A DNA stretch of 64,000 bases from Cellulophaga baltica (GTDB taxonomy: Bacteria; Bacteroidota; Bacteroidia; Flavobacteriales; Flavobacteriaceae), in contig NZ_JAHKQN010000036.1 in the NCBI RefSeq assembly GCF_018861125.1, forward strand, positions 1 to 64,000. Reading direction: 5' to 3'. A program made the translations under genes and the position numbers. The notes under the pieces were generated by a model. It searched no databases, was not told the origin of the DNA, and was given only the letters and a program-made list of their open reading frames with translations. Shown in pieces: positions 7,284 through 14,151 of this stretch; positions within the stretch are counted from its first letter, which is position 1, and every line of letters begins with the position of its first letter.

Positions 7284-7479
7284 GTACAACGGTCTTGTAT
7301 ATGGCTCGTAGCGTGCAAAAAGGCTGTTTCCTTTCGGTTGAGCACAAGCCAGATTTTTAAATTTTACTATTTATCTTTTTTCTTGAAAATCGTCAAATTT
7401 AAAAATTTGGCGACTTTCCAAATATGCCTTAACTTCGATTAAGCAACTAATTAGCTATGAGCTATATACGTTGTTCTAC
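7284..7479. repeat. attC-like recombination site G (196 bp)
   Basis: The cores are GTACAAC (7284-7290) and GTTCTAC (7473-7479). Arms GTATATGGCTCGTAGC and GCTATGAGCTATATAC pair with compensatory changes relative to site F (GCTC/GAGC in place of AAAC/GTTT). The inner palindrome CAAATTTAAAAATTTGG is near 7396, with a half-copy GCCAGATTTTTAAATTT near 7348. Confidence 0.8.
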
Positions 7480-7483
7480 ACAG

Positions 7484-8326
7484 TTATTTTTCACGTTTCT
7501 TGATTATTCGCAATAATGCGTGAATTGTCGAAAGGTAATGGTAAAACATCCAACTGTGCCAAATTGCTTTATCGTATTTTGATTTCTGTTTGTCATTGTG
7601 ATGCCTTATTCCATAATTATTAGCAATATTGAATAAGTCAGATTCGTCCTTGCTTTCTAAATATTCTTTGGCTTTTGGTCTTAAAAATTCAAGTACATCG
7701 ACAAGTTCACGAATTGCTTCTTGTCTGTCGTCCATTGTGGATTTATATCTTCTAAATTTTAAGACAGCTTTATTAATCTTACTTTCAATATTTTCGCTGT
7801 CTTTAGTTGGTACATCTGCGTCATAAAGAAAGGATAATCCAGCATCTGCGAGTTGTAAAATTTCTCCATCATCTGATATTTCAAATCCTTTATCAAAATC
7901 TTTTAAGATTGGATTTACGTGAGACCTAAAATGCTGTTGACCTTCTTTGTCATTAAATTCTTCGTAATGATAGCCACAGCCATTGTGCTGGTGATAATAA
8001 CCATCGATAGGTTTTGAACAGTAATCGTGAAGAAATTCCAAAACATCGAATAAGTCATCTTCGCTGTAGCTCTCAATCTGTGAATGAATTGGATAAAGAT
8101 TTTCTTTTTTTAAGTGGATAAAAAGAACAGAGTCCAAATCAATTCCTAATTCTCCAGCGACTTCATCTTGGTCAACACAATAATATCCGAAATATCTTTG
8201 GAAATAACCATCGTCTTCCAATTTTCGATAGATGATTAGGAATAGCTTTTTTAAAATTTTCAAGTCGATTAATTCATTCGGCTTGATTTTACCAGTACGT
8301 ACCGAATAATAATCTCTTTTATTCAT
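7484..8326 (-). CDS. Hypothetical helical protein, possible HEPN-like C-terminus (cassette gene)
   Basis: The 280-residue protein has an N-terminal region rich in aromatic and acidic residues (YFQRYFGYYCVDQDEVAGELG) and a His-rich middle (GYYHQHNGCGYHYEEF). Its C-terminal helical domain has the order KFRRYKSTMDDRQEAIRELV...NYGIRHHNDKQ...HSWMFYHYLSTIHALLRI. The RHHND segment followed by long helices recalls HEPN-type RNase or AbiJ-associated domains, but an exact match is not established. Start overlaps the stop of the upstream 70-residue gene by 8 bases, so they are probably coupled. The stop is just inside the cassette core. Confidence 0.5.
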   Translation of the reverse strand: MNKRDYYSVRTGKIKPNELIDLKILKKLFLIIYRKLEDDGYFQRYFGYYCVDQDEVAGELGIDLDSVLFIHLKKENLYPIHSQIESYSEDDLFDVLEFLHDYCSKPIDGYYHQHNGCGYHYEEFNDKEGQQHFRSHVNPILKDFDKGFEISDDGEILQLADAGLSFLYDADVPTKDSENIESKINKAVLKFRRYKSTMDDRQEAIRELVDVLEFLRPKAKEYLESKDESDLFNIANNYGIRHHNDKQKSKYDKAIWHSWMFYHYLSTIHALLRIIKKREK

Positions 8327-8531
8327 ATTGGGTTAATTCACTTTCGTTGCAAAAAATTTGTTCTGTTTTTGAGTTTCTAATTACTGATACAAAATAATCA
8401 AAATTACCTTTAACATTAAATTCGTCGATGTATCCTTTTTCATAATCAATTGCTCTTTTCAATATAGTCACTTCTTCTTGCTTTCCGTTTGGCAGAGTGA
8501 AAATCGCTTTTTGTCCAACTTCTAATGGCAT
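8319..8531 (-). CDS. Hypothetical protein, 70 aa (first gene of the first cassette)
   Basis: This is the recombinase-proximal gene of the array. The small protein (MPLEVGQKAIFTLPNGKQEEVTILK...) looks like a compact beta-barrel, with alternating hydrophobic strands and a Gly-Lys turn. No family recognised. It is followed with an 8-base overlap by the 280-residue gene, so the cassette carries a two-gene unit. Small upstream partners of this sort can be antitoxins or accessory subunits, but nothing in the sequence proves that. Confidence 0.5.
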   Translation of the reverse strand: MPLEVGQKAIFTLPNGKQEEVTILKRAIDYEKGYIDEFNVKGNFDYFVSVIRNSKTEQIFCNESELTQYE

Positions 8532-8573
8532 ATTTCTAAAATTTTAATGTTAAGCACAATGTTTGTTTATAAT

Positions 8574-8632
8574 TGTGTAGAACACTTGTATAACTACAAT
8601 GAATTGTACTCCTATTGTAGTTATATCGTTTA
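8574..8632. repeat. Hairpin attachment site between recombinase gene and first cassette (attI-like)
   Basis: The perfect 12-bp inverted repeat TATAACTACAAT (8589-8600) and ATTGTAGTTATA (8614-8625) has a 13-base loop. On one side is the cassette core GTGTAGAAC (8575-8583), on the other the recombinase stop codon (8630-8632). It occupies the position of the primary insertion site of an integron. Unlike known attI sites it is a strong hairpin and much shorter than the sites within the array. Confidence 0.6.
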
Positions 8633-9737
8633 TCCATGCAATGTATTCTTTTTTAATAAAGAATCCAAAGGGCTTGTTATGGTCTTATTATTAATTTCAA
8701 TTGTTTTGGTGTAAATTTCAGTTGTCTTAGGCGAACTATGCCCTAACATATTCTGTAAATGGCGAATATTTATATTGTTCTCTATGCAATGGGTAGCAAA
8801 TGAATGGCGTAAGGTATGTACGGTTGCCCATGGATTAGAATTGGTGTCTTTTACTGCTTTTCTAAATATAGATCGTATACTACTAGTACTGTATTTGCAC
8901 CCTGTCTGCCCTTCAAATAGCCAATAAGATGGCTTATATGCTTTATAATATGTTCTTAATAATAGCAATAACTGATTGGGTAAAATCGTTTTTCTATCTT
9001 TTTTACCTTTACTATCCTTTATAAATAAATAACCATCATCTGAATGAACATCTACAATTCTTAAATTTAAAAGTTCTGATATGCGCAAGCCACTACCATA
9101 AATGGTATGTAAAATAGCTTTGTGTTTAATATTTTCGGGAGATTGAATAATATTTAGCACCTCTTTTTTACTCAATACATTCGGTATAGATACTGCTTTT
9201 TTTGGTCTTTGAATATCATAATATTCTCTGGGCATCTTAAGCGCATGTTCATAATAGGCTTTAATGGCATTGATTAATTGATTTTGATAACTTTCACTAA
9301 CCTTACTCTTTTTAATAAGTTCATATACAAAACCTTCAATATCTTCTTTTGTGACATCCTTAAGATTACGGTGCATAAATTTCCCTAAAAAAACACTGAA
9401 CATTTTTTTATAAACTTGAATACTTGAATCACTGTACTGCTTTAAAACTAAGGCCTTCTCAAGTTCGAAAAGTGATCCTAGTGCATTTTGATTTAGCTCA
9501 ACACTAGGTACAGCAGTAAAACGAACCTCTTTTTCAATTTTATAATTTCCATGGCATAATTTTTTTAAAGCTTCAAAATTTTCAACTGTATTGATAACGG
9601 ACCACAGTTTTTGGTGCGGATGCCAAAAACTACTATCCAATTTTTTTTAAAGCTTCTCTAATTTGAATCATATCATAAGGTATAAAAACCTTTATCCGCT
9701 TGGCTTGTTTCAATGGTTGATTTATAATAGGTCGCAT
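8630..9737 (-). pseudogene. Tyrosine recombinase of the cassette array, frameshifted at an A8 tract
   Basis: The main frame (8630-9640, TTG start) encodes a complete tyrosine recombinase: SAM-like core-binding domain at about residues 57-135, then the catalytic domain with Arg in GSGLRISELL (R186), Lys in SKGKKDR, HTLRH (H275, R278), LGHSS (H301) and Tyr in IYTK (Y310). The end reads ITSPLDSL, a tail also seen in integron integrases, but the IntI-type insertion before HTLRH is absent. Upstream, a second frame from ATG 9737 encodes 34 residues (MRPIINQPLKQAKRIKVF...REALKKIG) that read directly into LDSSFWHPHQKLW if one A of an eight-A run is removed. The gene is therefore disrupted, or made by slippage or from the internal TTG. 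It is transcribed toward the cassettes. Confidence 0.75.
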
Positions 9738-9901
9738 ACAGTGAAAGTTACATTTTTTTAATGATCCAACTAAAAGTACTTAAAAAGTAAACACATTATT
9801 GGGCTTGGTTAGAAATAATAGTACTTTAACCGTTAGAAACGAATAGCTTTAAAAAACTACAATTCAATAAGTTAAATAGCTTTTCTACGACAATAAATAA
9901 A

Positions 9902-10249
9902 ATGAAGTGTAAAATTTGTAATAAGATTCTTCTCGGAAGAAGTGACAAAAAATTCTGTTCTGTAAAATGCAAAAATTATTATCATGTTAATTTAAGAAAG
10001 GTCACAGACAGGCAAGTAAAAGAATTGGATACGCTGCTACATAGAAACAGAAGTATTCTTTTGGAAGTTTTAGGTAAAAGAAAAGGACAGATAACTGTGG
10101 ATAGAGTAGTGCTTGAAAAAAAGAAATTTACTTTCAAGTACCATACACACTTACATATAAATAGTAAGGGGAAAATATATAATTATGTTTATGATCTTGC
10201 TTGGATGGAATTTTCAAATGATGAAATTTTGATCATTAGAAAACAATAA
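9902..10249 (+). CDS. Small zinc-ribbon protein of unknown function
   Basis: The 115-residue protein begins with a compact zinc-binding knuckle, CKICNKILLGRSDKKFCSVKCK, with Cys pairs spaced like treble-clef or zinc-ribbon motifs. A helical segment (DRQVKELDTLLHRNRSILLEVLG) and a basic beta-rich C-terminus follow. I recognise it only as a hypothetical type frequent in flavobacteria. It reads divergently from the recombinase with 164 bases between them. A role in nucleic-acid binding is possible but unproven. Confidence 0.6.
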   Translation: MKCKICNKILLGRSDKKFCSVKCKNYYHVNLRKVTDRQVKELDTLLHRNRSILLEVLGKRKGQITVDRVVLEKKKFTFKYHTHLHINSKGKIYNYVYDLAWMEFSNDEILIIRKQ

Positions 10250-11199
10250 TAGTATGATCTAATTCAACCATAATTAGTTCTCTTTATAACGATAAAAAGA
10301 ATATAATTTGTATTTAAATAGTTTGATTTGACTTAAGTCTACAATTTGGTGAATCATAGAGAATTAAAAGTGTTTAAAATATTGTTAATCAGGTGTTTTT
10401 AGTTTGTTTTTCTATTTTTTCACGTATTGAACCTTGAACTTCACCATTATAAAGTTTTCTATTTTCATTTCATTACCCCCCCCACTAAAAAAAAGTGAAA
10501 CACTCTATTCCTAGTATACCCATTTAATGTGAAGTCCGGTTAGCACATTCCCCTACATTTCGCGTAAAGCTTCATTCCGTGAAAAGAGCTTCCCTACAAA
10601 AGACTTGGACACAATCCCCAATTTCAGCTTTCCATTCCGTTACTCCTTCCCGATGCTCTGGGAAGGAACACTACATTCCTGAGCAAAAATCGTGAATCAA
10701 GTCCGCTTTTTCAACAGAAAGCCACCTTCTCGATTTTCTTAACAGGATTATCGGTGAAGTCTTCTTGAGCCTTCACTCGAAAATCCTTAAAAACCGAAGC
10801 GCTTCCGTATAGATTTTAAGGGGTTTCTAATGGCTAAAGCCTTTGTTGTTTTTCGCTGTACCGAAAAACAGGCACGACAGAACCAATTCTAGATTACCCC
10901 CAATTGCTTATCTCGCTTAACTATCGGTACGCTCAAACGCAACTGCGTTTAAAAGAATTGCTAATGCCCTTATGGAACTTGTCAAGACTATACAAGTTTT
11001 AGTAAAAAATAAGGTTTCTACTTCCTTGAAAACCCAAGGGTTTTACTACGTCGCAAACACACCTGATTTATTCTCTAAAAGTCTTGACCAAACCCACTTT
11101 ATCCATGGTGTTACACACATAAGAAAAGAACAAACACCCCTTAAAATTTAATCTGTTTTAAATCCATAGGGGAGCTATAAATCACCTAAATATGTTATG
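10250..11199. other. Non-coding stretch with clustered hairpins
   Basis: No credible gene was found on either strand. Base composition is higher in GC than its flanks. Short perfect inverted repeats are clustered: TCCTTCCC/GGGAAGGA (10644-10667), GTTTTTCG/CGAAAAAC (10848-10869), AAACGCA/TGCGTTT (10935-10950) and AACTTGT/ACAAGTT (10976-10998). There is also a C9 tract near 10476. It lies directly upstream of a decayed ssb gene, where conjugative elements can carry single-strand promoters or initiation sites. That function is inference. Confidence 0.4.
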
Positions 11200-11542
11200 A
11201 TGAGTATTCTAAAAATCACGTACAATGAACGGGAAACGTTGGACAAGAACCAATCGTTACGAACCTTGAAAGCGGAAAGAACGTAGCCCGTTTTTCAATC
11301 GCAACAAACGAGTATTACAAAGACAGCGAAGGCAAAAAGCAAAGGGACACCAACTGGCACACCGTAGTTGCTTGGGGCAAGACTGCCACAATCCTTGAGA
11401 AATTTGTTGTTAAAGGTAAAATGATTGGAGTAACTGGAAAACTTAAGAGTCGGACCTACACGACCGATGACGGAAACCAACGCAGTATAACGGAAATCGA
11501 AGCGAACGAAATCCTTTTACTAGGAAGTAAAAACGATAACTA
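11200..11542 (+). pseudogene. ssb: Single-stranded DNA-binding protein gene, frameshifted near its start
   Basis: From about 11253 one frame reads GQEPIVTNLESGKNVARFSIATNEYY, then WHTVVAWGKTA, GKMIGVTGKL and RTYTTDDGNQR, ending at TAA 11540-11542: an OB-fold SSB protein of the short conjugative-element type. The expected N-terminus (MSxLKNHVQLIGNVGQEP) is out of frame. The DNA starts ATGAGTATTCTAAAAATCACG and loses the frame within the first 50 bases through small indels. SSB would coat incoming single-stranded DNA during transfer. The gene looks non-functional unless another start is used. A strong terminator follows. Confidence 0.75.
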
Positions 11543-11550
11543 ATACTAAA

Positions 11551-11588
11551 AAAAAGAGGGCTTAACGGTCGAAAGGTACGCCCTCTTT
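11551..11588 (+). terminator. Rho-independent terminator after ssb remnant
   Basis: Perfect 10-bp arms AAAAGAGGGC (11551-11560) and GCCCTCTTTT (11579-11588) enclose an 18-base loop. The T-rich right arm continues as CTT. It lies 8 bases after the ssb stop. A-rich and T-rich ends on both sides could let it work in both directions. Confidence 0.7.
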
Positions 11589-11705
11589 TCTTCATTAAAA
11601 CCTTAAAAGTAACTTGAGCAGCCATCATTTTATACATATCAACCGCAATTTTAAGCTCTTTTTCTCGTGCTCCACGAGTACCATAATAAATAGGTACCAA
11701 TACCT

Positions 11706-12083
11706 CAAGCACTAAGTATCGAAATCAAAGAAGGGGTATACTATTTTCGCGGTACCGTAATGTGCTATGCTATTCCATATTACGAACTCGATTTACCGAC
11801 GGACTAAAACATTTATCAGAAGGTCCCGCATGTTTTTGGCTGATTATGGACACATCCGTAATCACAAAAAGCGTGATGAACCGAAGCGATTATATGATTA
11901 TAGACTTCAAAAGACGGGATGAAGAAAACAAGGATGATACAGGTTATGAAGCTGAAATTAGTTATACCGGTGGTAGCGTTAATATGCTCGAAAAAACATG
12001 GATAGCGCGTAACTGATTTTCCACGTGATGAATGGCGTTTATTTATTGTAAATGATACACTGTGGATACCAGGCGAATACTAA
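11706..12083 (+). pseudogene. Decayed gene of unknown function (multiple frames)
   Basis: Protein-like sequence is split between frames. A start-side piece reads IEIKEGVYYFRGTVMCYAIPYYELDLP then stops. A middle piece reads RSDYMIIDFKRRDEENKDDTGYEAEISYTGG. The end reads TDFPRDEWRLFIVNDTLWIPGEY with stop at 12081-12083. The pieces follow one another without large gaps, so small indels in one original gene, or two neighbouring genes, are likely. The family is not recognised. Confidence 0.4.
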
Positions 12084-12084
12084 A

Positions 12085-12271
12085 ATGTAAAGCTTTGGTA
12101 TATCTCAATTTTACAGACCTGAGCGAAGAGGCTCAAAACCAACTTGTAGAAAATTCAAAAATAGATGTGGAACGAAAATTTGGCGGTGGCATTCGCAAAT
12201 ACATAACGGAAAATTACACGTGTTTTGAAACGATGATGGACAACGAAGCCCTTCTAATTTTGTGTTTCTAG
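12085..12271 (+). pseudogene. Short conjugative-element hypothetical gene, frameshifted at its start codon
   Basis: The frame reading KALVYLNFTDLSEEAQNQLVENSKIDVERKFGGG...RKYITENYTCFETMMDNEALL looks like a genuine small acidic protein of the kind found beside ssb and mobilisation genes in Bacteroidetes elements. The natural start would be ATGAAAGCT, but the DNA reads ATGTAAAGCT, with one extra T that creates a stop. It also appears to leave frame near its end. The 69-residue open frame with an upstream ATG is probably a by-product of this change. Confidence 0.45.
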
Positions 12272-12722
12272 AACTTCATTTTCAATAGCTAATATTTTTA
12301 AAATTAAAACAGGCACCTTTAAATTTTGGTGGGGCTTTTTTATGCAATTCAATTCAAGTCAAGAAAATAACGTATCTTTATAGGGCTGGAAATACAGCAC
12401 GTAAATTAAAGTAAGGTTATCCATTTTTTGACTTTCGCCGGTAACCCTACACATCGAAAAATAACATATCGGAAAATTATTTTCCTGAAAATGGCAATCA
12501 GCGTTTGAGCTGGGTTGTATGGATTTTTGTTCGCCTATAGCGAACGAAAAGGAATAGCAAGAGGGTAACACGCTGCGCGATGTTTCGGATTCCTTTTCGT
12601 TTTCAAATAGCTGATAATCAGCATTTTGAATATATTTTAATTTGCTAACAATCAACGATTTGCGACAAACGGGCTGTAAACGCCCATTTTTAGGGAAGAT
12701 TTTGCGACAAATCGGCGAAATT
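12272..12722. other. Candidate transfer origin (oriT) region upstream of bfmA
   Basis: No gene. A perfect inverted repeat CGAAAAGGAAT (12545-12555) / ATTCCTTTTCG (12589-12599) flanks a GC-rich loop containing CGCTGCGCG. Adjoining it is GTTCGC/GCGAAC (12529-12545). Closer to the gene are direct repeats TTTGCGACAAA at 12659 and 12701, with hairpin GGGCTGTAAACGCCC between them. Relaxase accessory proteins bind such nested repeats at oriT. The location next to bfmA-mobB fits, but nicking is not shown. Confidence 0.45.
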
Positions 12723-13103
12723 ATGGACTCATTTATTGGAATTAGATTTAAAAAGGAAACAGCACAACGTTTCCAAACATTCTCACGCACATACTTCAAA
12801 TCGCACACCGAGGCGATGGCTACAATGCTAGATTTTTTTTGCTACAATGAAATTTCGCCAAGAGAAAAATTAGGTCCGACAGGGCGAACCATTGAGGCTA
12901 AACTCTTAAAAAGAATCAATGCAGTCATTGCCATAATGAGAGATGTCGAAAAGACACAAACCAAACCTACGGTAGCGATGCTACACGCCCTTTTTGAAAC
13001 AGAAGAACCCACCAAAAAACCGCTGATAGTAGAAAAGAAATATGCCGAAGAAAAAAAGGAAGTACGCTTTCGAGAAAAGCAAAACCCGAGTAACCAACTA
13101 TAA
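12723..13103 (+). CDS. bfmA: BfmA/BtgA-type mobilisation protein
   Basis: The frame opens earlier, but the sensible start is ATG 12723 (MDSFIGIRFKKETAQRFQTF), giving 127 residues. The sequence matches BfmA/BtgA mobilisation accessory proteins of Bacteroidetes: a ribbon-helix-helix-like N-terminus (FSRTYFKSHTEAMATMLDFF), then the conserved NEISPREKLGPTGRTIEAKLLKRINAVIAIMRDVEK, and a lysine-rich tail. These proteins bind oriT and recruit the relaxase. mobB follows after 11 bases, and mobC after that, so the three are one operon. The repeats just upstream are the probable binding site. Confidence 0.85.
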   Translation: MDSFIGIRFKKETAQRFQTFSRTYFKSHTEAMATMLDFFCYNEISPREKLGPTGRTIEAKLLKRINAVIAIMRDVEKTQTKPTVAMLHALFETEEPTKKPLIVEKKYAEEKKEVRFREKQNPSNQL

Positions 13104-13114
13104 ATATTTGTGCT

Positions 13115-14146
13115 ATGTACATCATCATCACAGCTCAAAAAATGGGAGGTAATTATAGCCAAAGTTCAGTTGATTTTGTGGGCTATTTAGAGAAAGAAAA
13201 TGAAGGTTTAGAATTACGGGATATGGAACATTTTTTTAATCAATATGGAGATGAAATTTCTGCAGAAGAAGTGGTAAAGGAAATTGATGGAAACACCGCA
13301 AAATTAAAAAAGAAAGAACCTAAATTTTATTCCATTACGGTAAGTCCTTCAAAATACGAATTACGTAAACTCCAGAATAATAGTCAAGATTTAAAACAGT
13401 ACACCAGAGAGCTGATGAAAGATTATGTGGCTTCTTTCAATCGTGAAATTAATGGTAAACCAATTTGTATAAACGATATAAAGTACTACGCTAAAATTGA
13501 ACATCAAAGAATCTTTAAGGGAACAGATAAACAGGTTAAAGAAAATCAACCTTACGCTTCAAAAATACTTCAGTTTAAAAGCGAAGTACGAAATATTCAA
13601 GACGGTAGATTGAACGGCAATATTAAAAAAATTAAAAAGCAAATTGCTAAACTAGAACGAGAAGCACCACATCAACAAAATGGAAAACGGATTATTCAAG
13701 GTATGCCAAAATCAGGAAATCAAAGTCATATTCATATCATCGTGAGCCGGAAGGATACTTCAAATTCTGTTAGCCTTTCCCCAGGAAGTAAGCACAAAGC
13801 ATCTGAAGTAGAGATGCACGGAAAAAAAGTGAAGCGTGGTTTTAATAGAGATACTTTTTTCACGAAAGCGGAAAAAACATTTGATAAGACATTTGGATAT
13901 AAGCGCAATTACGCAGAGACCTACAAAGCTAAAAAGACCTTTGTAAAGAACCCAAACCTATATTTTTCCGCTTTGATGAAACTGCCTGCCAATGAAAAAG
14001 CATTGGCTTTCAAAATGATTACAAAAACAGGTTTGCCAGCAATACCAAATATACCAACAAGTCAAGCACAAATTGCACTTCGAGTTTTCAAACGGTTAAG
14101 ACGTGGTGCAGAAGTGGCTATAAAATCAAGTTCCATTGGAATCTAA
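13115..14146 (+). CDS. mobB: MobB-family relaxase
   Basis: This 343-residue protein is of the Bacteroidetes MobB relaxase type (DUF5712). The N-terminus MYIIITAQKMGGNYSQSSVDFVGYLEKEN is characteristic. The HIHIIVSRKD motif (GNQSHIHIIVSR) supplies the two metal-binding His. A Tyr-rich stretch (IKYYAKIEHQRIF) lies about 90 residues earlier, and a basic C-terminus completes it. It should nick one strand at oriT and lead it into the recipient. It sits between bfmA and mobC, with 5 bases to the latter. Intact length and motifs suggest it is functional even though the DNA upstream is decayed. Confidence 0.85.
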   Translation: MYIIITAQKMGGNYSQSSVDFVGYLEKENEGLELRDMEHFFNQYGDEISAEEVVKEIDGNTAKLKKKEPKFYSITVSPSKYELRKLQNNSQDLKQYTRELMKDYVASFNREINGKPICINDIKYYAKIEHQRIFKGTDKQVKENQPYASKILQFKSEVRNIQDGRLNGNIKKIKKQIAKLEREAPHQQNGKRIIQGMPKSGNQSHIHIIVSRKDTSNSVSLSPGSKHKASEVEMHGKKVKRGFNRDTFFTKAEKTFDKTFGYKRNYAETYKAKKTFVKNPNLYFSALMKLPANEKALAFKMITKTGLPAIPNIPTSQAQIALRVFKRLRRGAEVAIKSSSIGI

Positions 14147-14151
14147 AACCT

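Larger units (their letters stand above)
544..8583 (-). mobile_element. Integron-like gene-cassette array
   Basis: Read on the minus strand from the recombinase side, eight cassettes each begin with a GTT core, carry one or two genes, and end with the inverse core and a long palindromic site. Core pairs by cassette, right to left: GTTCTACAC/GTGTAGAAC, GTTGTACAC/GTGTACAAC, GTTAGGTGC/GCACCTAAC, GTTAGCATAC/GTATGCTAAC, GTTGTGTGC/GCACACAAC, GTTACCA/TGGTAAC, GTTCTAAGC/GCTTAGAAC, GTTAGGC/GCCTAAC. Pairing within a cassette rather than between neighbours is the geometry of integron cassettes. Most genes are on the minus strand; one cassette holds a plus-strand gene pair with its own promoters. Confidence 0.8.

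Noticed and set aside
1364-7479. Repeated palindromic segments as a CRISPR array or IS-derived MITEs
   Set aside because: Repeats are far too long and variable, with whole genes between them; core pairing follows cassette geometry and there are no constant terminal repeats or target duplications.
8630-9640. Canonical integron integrase IntI
   Set aside because: The IntI-specific insertion is missing and orientation is reversed relative to typical integrons; described instead as a non-canonical tyrosine recombinase.
10470-10490. C9 tract as a phase-variation switch
   Set aside because: No reading frame crosses it.
11295-11480. Minus-strand open frame over ssb
   Set aside because: Shadow of the ssb reading frame; no family resemblance.
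11443-11712. Minus-strand 89-residue open frame across the terminator
   Set aside because: Crosses a strong hairpin and the ssb gene; the upper part (KELKIAVDMYKMMAAQVTF) looks protein-like but too short to support a gene.
12359-12808. Minus-strand 149-residue open frame
   Set aside because: Runs through the oriT-like repeats and antisense to bfmA.
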